A program made the position numbers and the translations under genes. DNA of 64,000 nt from Glossina fuscipes (lineage: Eukaryota > Arthropoda > Insecta > Diptera > Glossinidae). Numbering within the stretch: position 1 is the first letter of the stretch; each line of letters begins with the position of its first letter. Below, piece by piece: positions 25,103 through 38,230 of the stretch. The notes under the pieces are model-generated. The model saw nothing but the letters and a program-made list of their open reading frames with translations. It was not told the DNA's origin and made no database searches. The DNA lies in contig NW_023998423.1 in NCBI RefSeq assembly GCF_014805625.2, positions 3,711,722 through 3,775,721 of the forward strand, in the 5' to 3' direction.

Positions 25103-26480
25103 TAAATTTCTCCTCTAGAATATTAGAATTTTAGCTTTAACTCGTATCACCAAAGAAAAAGGAAAAAAAAAGAAGTTTTGACAACAGAAGCTCATACAGT
25201 CTTAATCTGTGATTAAAGCCTGAACAGTGTAATGTATAGTATCAAGACAAACTGCCTTTACATGAAATTCTTCAAAGAGAAAAAAAAAAATATTTTTTTT
25301 TAAATAATTTTAAAAGCAAAAAAAAAAAAAAAATACCAAAAAATAGTTCGTAATTATAAGCATAATTCTAAGCACAATTTTTGTCTTACATGCGTTTTAT
25401 TAAGACTAACAATTATTTTTATGGCAACCGCAATTATAATATATTTGATATAATAATTTTTTAATAAATTTTTTCCTTCTTAATGTATCTTCATTTAGCA
25501 ATTTGTTCTTTCTTTTTGCTTTTTGCTTTTTCTTGCTTACTAGAGGGGAGTGAACTGTGTGTATGTGACTGTGCAACCAGTACGTGTAATATTCACGATT
25601 TCCTCATTTAACTAAACGTTCATAATCGTACAATTATATATACTACTACCTAACTTATTTAATACCTCAACCGAAAATTATGTATGTCTCTGATTTAAAG
25701 TAAACTGAGTCAATTGCTGCATGCATTTCGTTATGATGACCTTGAATTTTTACAAAATATTTAAAACTCGAAAATGCGAAGCCACAATAGGAGAGTATAT
25801 TCGATTCTCTTCTTATTTGTAACGTTCATAAAGGGCATCTTCTTAAATTACGTAAGGCTTGATCAGAATGAATTTAGTCATAGGAAGTTCGACTTTTTAT
25901 CGGTCTAAAGTATTGCTTTTTGATTCGCTTACGTTTTTTCCGGCTTTATCAGATTGGCAATTTTCGGAATGTTGGTCTAGGTCCAGCCAATATCCAATCA
26001 GCAGACATTACTTTTCGAAAGCTAACCACGAGACGTCTTGCAATTGGCATCCTAGAAAATAGTTCAAAGTACCACTTATCTAGTAGTACCCTACATTGCA
26101 CTTAGTAGGAATATGCACTATTCCACTTGCTTAGGATATACGCCAGAACCGTCCAATGCTTGTATTCTATGAAAATATACATCGGAGGAAAGTAGAGTGT
26201 ACAATTTCTGAGCAACAAATGCAGTGGAATCAATTGAGACGCATTTGTCTACCTCTTTCTGTCGAAATAACTATTAATATTAAAGCGTCGAAACTTTGTC
26301 CATACAGACACCTGATTACCATCTGCAGTTGAGGTTCAATACTTTTTCGTGGTTTTTCACATTTAAAGGACATATTGGATGTGTTAAAAATTTGCAACCT
26401 ATTAAAAGCTACTGGAAACCATAAGAGGCAGAAAATGGTTCTGATCTGTCCACTTTTTCGACCACGTGCAAAGGAATGCT
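25103..26480. other. Intergenic, no gene seen
   Basis: AT-rich with poly(A)/poly(T) tracts (25280-25335). Short open frames at 25859-26105 (+) and 26230-26484 (-) have no recognisable family. Confidence 0.45.
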
Positions 26481-27060
26481 TCATTTTGAACCGTTCTTTT
26501 ACGGAAAAAATGAAACATCGAAAATTTTTCGCTTCAGCATTCTAGGATGCTATGAAAAATTTGGTTCGCCTGGGGCAACTTTTTGGGGCCACTCTCCGAT
26601 AACCGTTTCTACAATAACTGAATTAAAAAAATCGATTTTTCTATATTTCATGGTGAAAACTGTTTCATAAGAGTAAATTGACAACGAAATCAACTTTACC
26701 GAATTTGGACTACATAGGTGCATTTTTTAAATACACAAAATTTTTTCATGATAATAATTTCACATCAAAATTGAGTGGACCAAATTTGAACCGTATGGAT
26801 CCGTTTTGTGGACTTTTCCCGATACAAAATGAAGATAATAAATCTTTCAGACAAAAATTTCATTTTTAACATTTTATGACGAAGATTGGTTCATAGTATT
26901 CAAATTAGGTCTATTTGTTAGACCTTAACATATATAGGGGAGGAAAAAAAAACTATAATTTCTCGTTTTTTACGACGAAAACTGAAGAAGTAAATTAAAT
27001 TTTTCATAATTTGGATTAAGAGCTGGGATGTTTTGGGCATCCCCCAATATGCGGGCAAGC
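26481..27060. repeat. Diverged tandem repeat, period about 224 bp
   Basis: A box ending CTCTCCGATAAC (about 26591-26602), TTTTCCCGATAC (26814-26825) and CATCCCCCAATAT (27039-27050) recurs with spacing of about 223-225 bp. Each is preceded by a TTTGG.../TTTTGGG region, and a TTTTAYGRYGAARAYTG box (near 26645, 26870 and 26975) recurs upstream in two further units. At least 2.5 diverged units are visible. It looks like a satellite-type or nested array remnant. Confidence 0.55.
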
Positions 27061-27658
27061 CTTTGCCCGATAGTAATGCGCAATCTTTGGCGTATAATTA
27101 CCAAAACTAGTGAATAACTAGACTAAGCAGTGTAGCGTCTCCAACGGTCGGTCTTCGTTATTTTTTTTTTCGCTTTTTAATCAATTTTTTTCCATTTTTT
27201 ATTTTTTTTTTAAATTCTCATTGCATCCAATCATTCATGTTCATATAATTTAATGTAGAATATTTGAAATTTAATTAACTGACTTTCTTTCTTAAGTTTC
27301 AAATTTCATTCACATTTTCTTTCTCTTCATTTATACTAAAAGACATGATCGCTAAAAACTCAATATTCTCAAGCAGAGTTATGTAAGTAACACATTGTTA
27401 CGTATTATCGAAAATGGTTCTGACACAGCGAGCGTGCGTGCGTGCAGCGAAGACACAAAATGCATTTAAATGATCGTTTCATAGCGGAAATAATGCAAAA
27501 TTATTTGAAAGCTTTCCGAGTTCAGAGCTGAACCGAAGACAACGTGATTATTTATTTGGTGTTAAATGTTTAAGTGAAAAATTAAAAAAGGATTACAAAA
27601 GTTCAAATATTAAATTAATTTAATAGAGAAACGTATTAAGTTTAAATTTTTTCTAATA
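27061..27658 (+). promoter_or_regulatory. Upstream region of the CBM14 gene
   Basis: Non-coding, T-rich. Includes GCGTGCGTGCGTGCAGCGAAG near 27430. The 5' UTR ends at the ATG at 27659 (preceded by TCTAATA). Confidence 0.35.
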
Positions 27659-30600
27659 ATGTTTAAATTCTTCGTTCAGCTGCTATTCATGCTAATTATT
27701 TCCAATTTGTCTAACGGCCGCTATATAGAAGAAAGCAATGACTATCACTTATCACTACCGCCTCAACTGCCCCACACTCAGGGTGCGACGGCTAACAGTT
27801 ATTACAATTATCCCTATAGTGTAGCGGCGCGACCCTACTACTATCCTCATCATCATCATCAAGTACGAGATTATCGATCAATTTAGTTGTTTTTTTTTTT
27901 TCTTTTTTAATTTTCGTTTTCATTCACCTTTCGTTGTTAGGTTAGTTTGTATTCACCACCTGGTTCGTATTTCGATCAAAGGCGAAGTGTATTTCGGCCT
28001 TTTCCCGGCGGCGGTTCACCTATTCTAATAGATTACGTAAGTAATCGCTAAGAATTTTCAAATACCAAGAAAAAGAAAATAAAAATCATCCTTATCCGTA
28101 TCCTTATCATACACTAATTAGCATAACCGTTGTTCCGATAATTATTTGGGGTTAAAGCCGCATCCAACGCAACAACAATATTATTACCTATGTAAACCGG
28201 ATTGTGTGATTTTTGGAAAATGCCAAAATCTACAGGTATTTATGACATTATAATAACGAATAAGTAAATCGTGTAATATTTTTCTCTTAAAGACCTTCAA
28301 CTATGCCAGCAGCCAATGCGTACAGTCTATGCCAGATTACATGACGAATTGCTCATCAATGGGCATTTTTCCCATCTATTCTGATTGTCATTTGTACTAT
28401 AAGTGCAATCAACAGTTGCAGGCGCATATTTATTCATGTCCTAGGAAGACGATCTTCTCGCCACATTCAAAACAATGCATAGCCGGTAACAGCTGCTCAC
28501 CCACTCAAATATCTGAAAATGGTTCACTCTTCTTGCAAGAGAATTGTGAAAAGAAATTCCCATCTTGCGTGCAAAATGGTTTATTTAGGTCTCCCTCAGA
28601 TTGCTCCTTGTATTACAAATGCGAAACGCAAAATAATGGAATATTTTTACAAACCCGATTCAAGTATTGAAACTTTCGATTTTGTTTGAATTTTAATCAG
28701 TTTAATTAACATTTGATTATCATTCGTAGATGTCCGTCCGACATGTTCTACGATTTGCAGAGATATCAATGTGAGGTTAAGGAGAAAGTCGCCTGCGATT
28801 GTATATCTGCGGTAGATTTGGTTTACCCGAAACTTAATTACTATCAGTTGCCCATAATGATGAAATTCCCTGAAGATGTTTTAGAAGAAAATCCTTATCC
28901 TACCGAAAATGTACACAACAATTGTTCGAAGCCAGAAGACAAAGGTATAGTAAATCGATAAAGTTATTATTAGAAAGATGTTTTATTCGATTTCAATCTC
29001 TCATCTATAAGTCACTGAAGGTTCCGGCAATGAAGACTTAATGACTGCAACCACAACGACAGAAAGCATCCCCTCTATCACCTCAACCGATTTGATGACT
29101 GTAGCCGATACGGAAACTCAAGGTCATGAAACCTACTTCGCAACGACAACTGAGATATCAATCTCAGATGATTTCTTAAAATCTTTCCAAGTTATTGAGT
29201 CTAACAGTGAAGAGCCCGACAGTAGAGAGGAATTTCTTGATTTCAATAAAAATGCTGATGTTTTCTCTAAAGAAACATTTTTCAAGGATCGTAATACCGA
29301 GACTACTACGGACTTCACCACTGATTTACCAGATGAAAGTAGCACCACAACAGGTGATTTTCTTTTGATATAAATAATATTTTTTACAAATTGTTTACTT
29401 TTCAAGAAGCGAACGTAGAAGAAGATATTTCAACACAAACAGCTTTATTAAGCACTGAAACAGATGATTTTTCCATCGATTCGTTGGCCTTGACAAAAGA
29501 GATGGTAATAACAACCCGTGAGCCGCAGCTAAGCTTGCAAGAACGTACTAAAGAAGAAATCGTTGAGAATAGGATGATAGGAAATCGTACGGAACAACCG
29601 CTTATTGAAATATTCACAACAACCAACGAGGGAGTAAAGGATTTGGAAGCCGAAGAGCTATTGAGTGAAACAACGAATATCGATAATCCAGGTATTATTA
29701 AATAGTTTCGATTAGTTTTCTACAACATGTGAAAAAAAATCAAACAAAGATTTAGATTATCTCGAGTGCAATGTGTAACAAATAGATTTTAATATTCCAG
29801 ATAGTACGGATAGAAAAACTGATTTAACCCAACAACACATCTCTACCACTATTACTAAAACAAATCAATTACAAATTAAAACATTAATACGAGAATCTAC
29901 ATCCAACATTAAACACAAGCACCAAAATCTCTTAAAAACCGCAACAACATCCACTTTAAGTTCTACAGTAAGTCCAAATAATTTTCACGCGATTGATTAC
30001 GATAGTATTGAAGATGAAAAGGCCGTTTTGGACGATGAGGTCATAATAAAAGATTTATCGGCATTTATTAAACGACAATCCAACCGAGACTTAATATCGG
30101 AAGAAGAAGGATCTGGTGAAAAAGAAAAGGAGAAATTGGAAGCTTTCGAATTGCCAAATGAAAATTTGAATGATATCTCGACCGAAAGCGACGTAAAAGA
30201 GCTAAAAAATGTACAAGCCCAACAAAAACTTGCTGTTGAGTACACTACTACCGAAAACGGAGATTTATTTTTAAGTGATAGAAAAATAATTGATCGTGAA
30301 GAATTTGGTGTTTATCGTAAGCCATTCAAGGAATTTTCTGCGGAAGGATTTTCAAATGAAGAAATCACCGAAAATGTTGAAAATACACTGACCTCATCTT
30401 TTAAATCTTTACAAAACAGGGACGGTACAGAAAAGAGCGACTTTCTAAGCACAGTTGACTCTTTAAGAGATGATTATATTGAAATTGAAAATCTGACACC
30501 TCTCGCTGAGAGCAATCTTAGCGTAACCAAATCGAATCGTAATCAGTTTAAAAACAATTTAAAATCGAAAGTGGTAGGTCTTCAATATGATTTATCTGCA

Positions 30601-31094
30601 ACCAGTACATCACCACCGCCCAAACTGATAACATTTCAGAATATCACAAACCCTTTCATGATCAAAACTTATGAAAATAAATCCGAAGAAATTATTTATT
30701 TTTTAAAAAACAACAATGACAATTTAAAGATCCATCTAAGACATCCACCTAAAAAACAGCACTCCACACATTTATCACAAAAAGATACCGAACCAGTGAT
30801 TTTTACTAATTTTAGTATAACGGTTACAGAGGCTAGTAATGGGAATCAAGTAAATGCAACCGTACCACGATTGGAAATTCAAATAGAAGATCCTTTAGAT
30901 GTACATTTCGTAATAAATCCTCATAGTTGTACACAAAGTCATACACATCGTAACGGTAAGATTTGTAGACGTTGTATATACGACAACGTTCCATTAAGCG
31001 AACATTTTGTATTTCAGAAACAAAACATGCTGTGTTCATAAAGTGGTTCGCAAATTCTTCAAATAAGACTTTGGCTTTGGAAACCGCTAATTAA
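27659..31094 (+). CDS. Secreted protein with three CBM14 chitin-binding domains and an acidic Ser/Thr-rich tail
   Basis: Probably a cuticle or peritrophic-matrix protein. Exons: 27659-27862, 27941-28036, 28122-28235, 28293-28663, 28730-28944, 29012-29353, 29407-29691, 29801-30955, 31018-31094, giving 952 aa. An N-terminal signal peptide (MFKFFVQLLFMLIISNLSNG) precedes a Tyr/Pro/His-rich stretch. Three Cys-patterned CBM14 (peritrophin-A) modules follow at about residues 104-150, 157-210 and 218-290, each with the aromatic YYK/YYL-C signature. The rest is acidic and Thr/Ser-rich with no Cys pattern, suggesting glycosylation or disorder. No membrane helix is seen at the C-terminus. The 3' end is ambiguous: a good GTAAGA donor at 30956 and a TATTTCAG acceptor at 31017 suggest a 62-nt intron, but reading through also stays open to a stop at 31041. 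I do not recognise a named orthologue. Confidence 0.8.
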
Positions 31095-31571
31095 AACTTA
31101 ATTCCCCAATTAACTTTTACTATATAATTACTTTAAATATAAGTAAATAATAGAAATATACTATTGTAAAATATCATTTAATCTGAAGTTGCTCATGAGA
31201 ATCATTTAAGCGATTTTGAAGTAAGCATTAATTGATTACACTGTCTCTTCAAACGAACTCTGCAAACATTCTCAGTTGTATGGAATTTTTATTTTCTCAG
31301 ATGGTTGGAATTTGTATACAAATTATTGAGAATATATACGCTTAATATCGCATCGATGGCTTTTTTACAAAGCCCTGTTGAATTATTGAGAACGAATATG
31401 CGTTTATTCTCTAAAGTCGTACAATACATGCAAAATAATTGTAAACAAACGTATTCAAACTCTGCAAATCAGAGCAGAAAATTTGCCGACGGCTTTACAA
31501 ATTAGTATTACGTTCGTTCTGCAAATAGCAGAGAATTTAACGTTGGCTCTGGAAATAGCAGAGAATTTAAC
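31095..31571. other. Intergenic, with 30-bp tandem repeat at the gap edge
   Basis: Units at 31512-31541 and 31542-31571 both end AAATAGCAGAGAATTTAAC. A diverged unit lies just upstream (CTCTGCAAATCAGAGCAG). The array runs straight into the assembly gap. Confidence 0.6.
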
Positions 31572-31671
31572 NNNNNNNNNNNNNNNNNNNNNNNNNNNNN
31601 NNNNNNNNNNNNNNNNNNNNNNNNNNNNNNNNNNNNNNNNNNNNNNNNNNNNNNNNNNNNNNNNNNNNNNN
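31572..31671. other. Assembly gap of exactly 100 N
   Basis: One hundred consecutive N, a conventional placeholder for a gap of unknown size. It separates a short tandem repeat from the 3' end of a LINE, so collapsed repeat sequence is a likely cause. Confidence 0.99.
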
Positions 31672-33820
31672 GAATTGATATTCTGTTCTGAAGCTGATTG
31701 TAGAATGTTCAAAGGGTTAATCGTTCCAAATGCAATACTTTTAGCCAAGGAAAAGTTGAGGCAGTCGCAGAGAATGTGCTTTATAGTAAGAGTTTGTCCA
31801 CAACTGCAGATTGGGGAAAAAGACTTCTTTAGGATCCATTGGTGAGTTGCAATTGTATGACCAAGGTGAATTCTCAAGAATGTTTGGATCTTGGTTTTCT
31901 CAATAGAGGTGGAGTTAATTGAGGGTTAATGCAAGAGTAGTGTTGATGATGGTATTGTAAATTTCCTTCTGCAATTTTCTCTTTAACTTTTCTTCCAATG
32001 TATCTTTGAAGATCCAACTTTTCCATGACATCATCCATAATTAGAGGAGCAGAAGCAGCATACTTTGCCGCTCGATCAGCCTGCTCATTTCCCAGTAAAC
32101 CGATGTGACTTGGTACCCATAACATTTTAATTTTTCCGTCGGGTGTAGTAATTATATTCCTGAATTTGTTGATGGTGCTCCATCTCGAAGTCGAAGGATT
32201 CCGAACAGCTTGTAATACAGACAAACTGTCGGTTACATTGACGGTTTTGAGTTTGTTTTTATGGGCAAGGTTGGCAGCGTGAAGGATAGCTCTGGCTTCG
32301 GTTATGAAAGTTGAAGTACTTTCGTGAAATATGTGGATGAGAAGAACCCGTCCTGTAGCATCTACCACCGCACCAGCAGGAGGCAGCCCAGGAGATTTTG
32401 AGCCGTCTGTGTACAAAAGATTCCAACCAGTACTGTCCAATACTTGGGTTTTTTCAGCTATTAGATTCCTGAAGACGTAATTTGGAGTATCTTCTTTCTT
32501 GTGCATAGACAGTGAGATGTCAAAAGAGCAGTCTTTCAAAATCCAGGGAGGTTTAACATCAAAAGAGCGGGAAATTTTTAAGGGAATGTTCAATTCCTTT
32601 GCGATGCACAAACAATGATCAATTGCAGATGGTGACTTTGGAATTTTCTTCGCAATAATAATCTTTCTTACGTCATCACCGAGAATGGATTTGTTTGAAT
32701 TAAGAAGCTTAGGGACTAGTTTAGCTTTTAACTCAAACAGTCTATTTTCTAAAGTTGGGAGACCAGTTTCAATTATAATATTATTTATGGGCGCCGTCCA
32801 AAAAGCATAACAACTTGCTCTGAAGGCTTGGTGATAGACTGGTTTAAGGATGTTGATATTAGATTTGCAGCTATTGCCATAAATTATCAAAGCATAGTCA
32901 ATCTTGCTTAACACAAGCATTTTCGTAAGATAAGCAACAGTGTTAATATGCGCATGGCTTCTCCAAGCAACGTACTGTATGAAATTTACCCTTGTTAAAA
33001 GGGAGTTTTTTAACCGAAGACAGTGTGCTTTCCAACGATAATTTCTGGAAAACGTGAGCCCGAGAACAAGGAGCGTCTGCACATTTAGTACTGGTAAGTC
33101 GTTAATATGCATCAGTAGGTTTCATGCATCGCACATTTGTTTTCGACAAATGTGCATTTTTTTGATTTTTGTGTAGAAATTTTAGCTCCTGACGAGTTTG
33201 CCCATGTGGAGATCTCACATGCAATAGATTCGAGGATGTTGATTGCTTTCGTGTTGTCTTTTTCTTTTGTAAAAATGTATACATCGTCCGCGTAGAAACA
33301 ATGTTCCACTCTTGGTACACGGCAAGGAATTTTGCTAATTTCGTTGAAAGCGATCTGGAAAAGCGTGACAGAGAGAGGAGATCCTTGCGGAATGCCATTC
33401 TTTAGCGGAAAGGAATCAGAAAGATGATTGTTGATTCTAACTTTGAACCGCCGATGCGACATGAATGATTTGATGTAGTTGAAGAATTTGGGTCCGACAT
33501 TCCATGATTTCAAGAGTCTTAAGATGACATGAAGACCAACTCTGTCAAATGCTTTTTCGAAATCAATTGAGAGAATTGTTACGTGATTTCGTTCGGAAAT
33601 TGCTTTGCTTGTGAAATAATCAATATGTAACAGAGCGTCGATGCACCCTCTACCCCGCTTGAAACCAACTTGTTGCTTTGTTGTCAGGTTCTTGGACTCA
33701 AGAAACCAAGATAATCTAGATGCCATAATCTTCTCTAATACTTTAGAGAGGCAAGATAAAAGAGAAATTGGGCGATAATCTGATGCGATGGAGACATTTT
33801 TAATAAATGACAGAACCAAT
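31672..33820 (-). mobile_element. I/LOA-type non-LTR retrotransposon, 5'-truncated and frameshifted
   Basis: Minus-strand blocks in order. Reverse transcriptase is at 33819-33112: SDYRPISLLSCLSKVLEKI, FDRV, GIPQGSPLS and catalytic YADD. RNase H is at 33112-31874, with acidic residues in YTDGS, a TEARAIL block, TDSLS and a GNEQADRAAK block. Then comes a C-terminal Cys/His cluster (CSCGQ...KHILCDC) at 31877-31680. An RNase H domain after the RT places it with I/LOA-like clades. The RT frame ends in TGA, overlapping the next frame's ATG at about 33112. A second frame change lies near 31874-31920. The endonuclease and ORF1 are missing beyond 33820, and the 3' end is lost in the gap. It is therefore inactive, though few stops suggest it is fairly young. 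Confidence 0.85.
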
Positions 33821-35068
33821 TAAACAGGTACAGGTATAGAACCTATTCTGACATTGCAATATCAACCATCTCATATTTTTCACATCAGTGCTAAACATAT
33901 CAATTTTTCAAATATAATGACACCAGTAATGGTTGATTTATAGTTTTTTAGCGCTATTGATAAATTTAACTTACCGGAGTGTACCTTTTTATAATTTCGT
34001 TAAGAAATATAAATTACATAATACATTTTATTTACTTTCAATGCACTAACAAAACTTTTAACCACTCTCTGACGAATACTTTTTAAATGAATATAACGCG
34101 CATCCAAAATATAAACTATAGAATTGCGTCATTGCCATAACGGAATAATATTGTCCAGCAGAAAAGAATATGAACAATTTCTCTCAGTTAATGAATAAAC
34201 AGTTTGCACATATAAAAGAAAACGTGAAAACATGAAAATAAATTTAACTGTAATTAGAATTTAGAAAAAGAAACTAACTAAAATAATGTTGTTCAGAGCT
34301 CATTTTAGTTCCAAAAAGTACTGCCAAACAGAATAAAATAAAATAAAATTGTTTGATTTCATTTACAGCAAGAAAACTGCAAGCATAGGCACCGGCCAAC
34401 CTAATGTAATCTTTTTGAATTTTTTTTGCTTGGTATTTCAGGCGCGAGAAGCAAGCTCATGTTTTTCTCGACTCAAAATGAATATAGCCATTGTTCTTGA
34501 GACACGACATTGTCAACTAACACATGTGAACATGTAACAAATTTGATTTTTCTATGCTCAAAATGTGGCATTATCCTGAATTGTCAATGCGGATGGATTT
34601 CGAATACAAACCGAACAGAAGTGCAAGAAAGGACTTGAAGTTATTCAAACAATACAATTCCGAAAATAGATTTTTGTATTTGTTGAAATAAAGCACATTG
34701 CAGTACATAATTAATGCGAAGAATTGCAGCGAAGTGCAACGCTATGGCAGCGCTGCTATATATTAATCGAATTTGTTTTGGTTTCGTTGTTTTTGAGAAA
34801 ATTCTTACAGAAATTAATTGAATTAATGTGAATCACATTAAATTCATTTTAAATTACCTTAAGTAACAGAAAGGAAGTAACAAAAAGGCACAAATTATTA
34901 ACCAATAAAAAGATGTGTGCATAGCAAGCTATATACGAAGCTGTTGAGTTGCGGCAGAAGAGGCCCGTCCGCATTGTTAATTAATTTAATTAAGTGAGGT
35001 GTTGAAGTGAATTATTCTTCTTGTTTGTTGCGTTGCTCGCAACAGTGTTTCAATTGTGGAAATCAAAT
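33821..35068 (+). promoter_or_regulatory. Intergenic and upstream region of the MADF-BESS gene
   Basis: No gene seen. A 62-codon open frame at 34349-34537 has no family match and uninformative composition. The 5' UTR probably covers the last part before the ATG at 35069. Confidence 0.4.
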
Positions 35069-36682
35069 ATGATGGATGAACAGTTAATTGATGAGGTCGC
35101 TCATCATGCGGTAATCTACAATCGTCAAAAATATTATTTGAATGGCGGTAATGGTGGTAATGGTGGTGGTAACAAGTACGAAACAAAAGACGAAGCTTGG
35201 CAAGTAATTGCCATGAAATTGCGTAGCGATGGTAAATATTAAAAAAAATTAATTATTTTATAATTAAATATATTTATACGTTTGTTACTTTTAGTGGAGA
35301 CCTGTAAGAAGCGATGGAAGTATTTAAGAGAGCGATATGTGTCACAACGTAAGCAAGGCGATCCTCCGGTATATGAGCATCTATCGCGACCGTATTTAGA
35401 AAAAATGAAATTCCTAGATCAACACATACAGCCGCGTAAATCTTATCGTAATGTACCCAACTTTCTGACCTCTCCGCATTCAGCCAACAGTTCAAATTTT
35501 AATGACTACAATATGGATTCAAAATCGAACAGCTCGATGAAAAATTTAAACCATTTTGGCGGCCACAGTCACCATTATCATCAGCAATCAGATCAACAGC
35601 ACGCCATGAATGCCTTGAGCTCTGCAGCAGTGGCGGCCTCGGCATTGGAAAATGATAATCGTGTAAAGATAGAAGCTGATCAAGTGTTTCGAGATTTTGC
35701 CGCTGCTGTCGCGTCGCAACAATTACAACAAATCTCACAATCACAAATGCAACAGCAAGCGGCTGCAGTGGCAGCAGCCATGGCTGACTCTTCACCAAAT
35801 TATACGGAACATTTTAGAGACACAACTAATAACGCTTTGAGTGGGATTTCTAATCCGCAAACCAATTTAGTTGGAAACGGAGGACTGCCGTCCTCTTCGT
35901 CTTCTATTAAGTCACCCTTATCTTCTCCTATCCCAGGTGGTAACCATAACGGCACAACTAATCCAGGTCATTCCAGTACACCTCAACAAACGGTCGCGCA
36001 TTCTTCCAGTTCTGCACATTCTGCCAATGCAATAAATCAGCATGGCGTCAGCAATCATAACTTTAGTGAATCACAAAATGAAGATTTAGATTCATCCACC
36101 AGTAGCAACTATCACATGAAAAAACCTAGAGTTCAACTAAATAATAGTACGAATAGTATGAATGCTTCGTCCCAGCACAACAACAACAATAACACTAACG
36201 GACAGTTAAGTAATAGCCACAATAGTATGAGTGTCAGCTCACATTTTGTCGACGACACTGACGATTCTGATGATAGTAGCGGTATGCTACAACCTCAGGC
36301 TGTGCTAAATGAAAGCGCAGAAAATCCTTTCAGTTCCATCAGTGCTTCAACGTCGACGGTTGCTTTGCAACAACGGCAAAACAACAATAACAACAACGTC
36401 AACAGTCAACTCTCAAACCAAGCTTCTAATATGTTCCCTTCGAATGCCGATTTTCTTTTACACCTATACCAACAACTGCCACAACAACAACAGCAACAGA
36501 ATAATGTACAACAAAATCATCAGTTCAGTAAATTCCAAGTGCCACAAACTCCACCTCCACCTCAGCGTAGTTCTGAACATTTGCTGGGCGAATTAGTGAC
36601 TACGGAGCTGTTAAAAATGTCCAAGGAGCGACGAAAAAATGTCCAAAAGCGCATATTGGAAATATTATTCTTTGATGACTAA
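35069..36682 (+). CDS. MADF-BESS domain transcription regulator, 516 aa
   Basis: MADF is a Myb/SANT-like DNA-binding domain and BESS mediates protein interaction; fly examples include Adf-1, Dip3 and Stwl. Two exons, 35069-35231 and 35295-36682, are joined by a 63-nt GT-AG intron inside the MADF domain. The MADF domain spans about residues 3-100 (LIDEVAHHAVIYN..., EAWQVIAMKL..., CKKRWKYLRERYV..., PYLEKMKFLDQHI). A long low-complexity middle rich in Ser, Asn, Gln and His follows. A BESS-like C-terminus (LLGELVTTELLKMSKERR then RILEIL) ends seven residues before the stop. A Gly-Asn tract (GGNGGNGGGN) is inserted in the first MADF helix region. The start is the first of two adjacent ATGs. I cannot tell which of the many fly MADF genes this is. 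Confidence 0.85.
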
Positions 36683-36983
36683 GACGACGTTGGCACGTTA
36701 TGAAAGTTGAAGAAGATTAAAATATCCCGCACACCGTACCATTGCATCTTCGAATAGTTTCTACAAAAACAGCAAGAGGAACTTTTTGTCGCATCTTTAT
36801 GTAAATCTTCAAAAGGTATTTTTGCTATTTAAAGAATTAAGAAGACTGAAGAATAATATAGAAATAACACTCGTGAGCGGGAATTCGAAATCTGCAACAT
36901 TACGGGTAAATCGCTTTTACTTTCATCTTACGGCATACATATTCATCCAGGTTCGTTCAGAGATGGCAGCTTAATTTGTGGTC

Positions 36984-36989
36984 AATAAA
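36984..36989 (+). terminator. Candidate poly(A) signal of the MADF-BESS gene
   Basis: AATAAA in GTCAATAAAAG, about 300 bp after the stop. It is the first canonical hexamer downstream. Confidence 0.4.
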
Positions 36990-38230
36990 AGTATTTCATC
37001 ATCATCACCTAATTTATGTTTAGTTAACTTTAAGCGAACAATAATAACCGGGGAGTTTTGGGGGTAATATTATCGTAGGTAAAAATAGTTTTAGTTGGAC
37101 AGCATTTTGTATTTTTTTTTAAGTATTCATTCCACCTTATAAAAGCAAAAACATTAGATTTCTATTTTTTTTCTTTCTATATACTTAAAGCTACTTGAAA
37201 ATCCCACCTATTTATTTAAGGCAAAACCGAAAAGGAAGAAAATATTACTTTTTACGTTTTTCTCTTACTCTAGTCGTTTTTTAAACATTTTAATCCGTTA
37301 AATAAGAAATTACAAAACTATCAGTTAACTTGGTTTTTCTCTTTAAAAACAAATGTGAACGAAGAATTTTGTTTAGAAATCCATAGCGTTAAGCCTATAT
37401 TATAAATAAAATACTTTTCTGGAAATAAAATGAAATTGTCCAACTCCTTAATTTACGAAAACTGAAACATATCTTTTGGCCAAAATCCAAAAAATAATGT
37501 CACCGCTTTAACGTGGTCAAAATTCAAATAGAGAACAATTCCAAATAAGAGCCAACATTTGCAAAATTCTTCAAGTAGTTCTTAAGTTCTTATTACATTA
37601 TGAATGCATTTGCTATAAAGAAGAGGAAGCATTGTTTACGTTGTTACTAAATTTTTCACCTCTGTTAGTCACGAACTCTCAGCTGTGTGCATAAGAATAT
37701 TTTATTGAATCGGTGATATATTTTAAAAATTAATTATTTAACATTTTAATTACAAAACATTTTACTTCAAGTAAACTGTCTCGATAGATTAATGTTTATT
37801 CATACATTTCAATCGTAGTCAGCGCTGTAAGTCAGAAGTGTTTACGTCAACGTTGACAGCAAAGCTATCGGACTGCGCGCCTATTTTTTTCTTTGATCGA
37901 CTACACGAAAAAGTGGAAAAGTCTGCAGATTCTGTGGTTAAAAGGTAAGGAGATAAGCAAGTATTTCGCGATTCCTTTTGTGAATGGTTTTATTTTATCT
38001 TCCAGTTTAATAGCGATAATGAAGAGATATAGAATTCGATTTATCTATCTATAAAGATGTAGGCATATATATAAATATGAATATGTGTACAAATATATTG
38101 TATATATGTATATATATATTTTAGCGTGTCCGATTTTCTTTGATCATTTATTAAGGATTTTCAGTGTGTGTTTCATTGTGGTTCCTACTTTGTTTTTTTA
38201 GGCCGAGATATTATTTAAAATATTGATGTT
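36990..38230 (+). other. Intergenic, upstream of the minus-like gene
   Basis: AT-rich, no gene seen. A TA-rich microsatellite-like run lies at 38063-38120. A probable non-coding 5' exon ends near 37946 (AAAAGGTAAGGAG resembles a donor), with an acceptor at about 38202 (TTTTTTTAG). Confidence 0.4.

Noticed and set aside
25859..26870. Series of 60-80 codon frames suggesting a gene
   Set aside because: Part of the region is a ~224-bp diverged tandem repeat and the frames do not join through plausible splice sites.
30833..31039. Minus-strand frame overlapping the CBM14 gene 3' end
   Set aside because: Shadow of the coding exon on the other strand.
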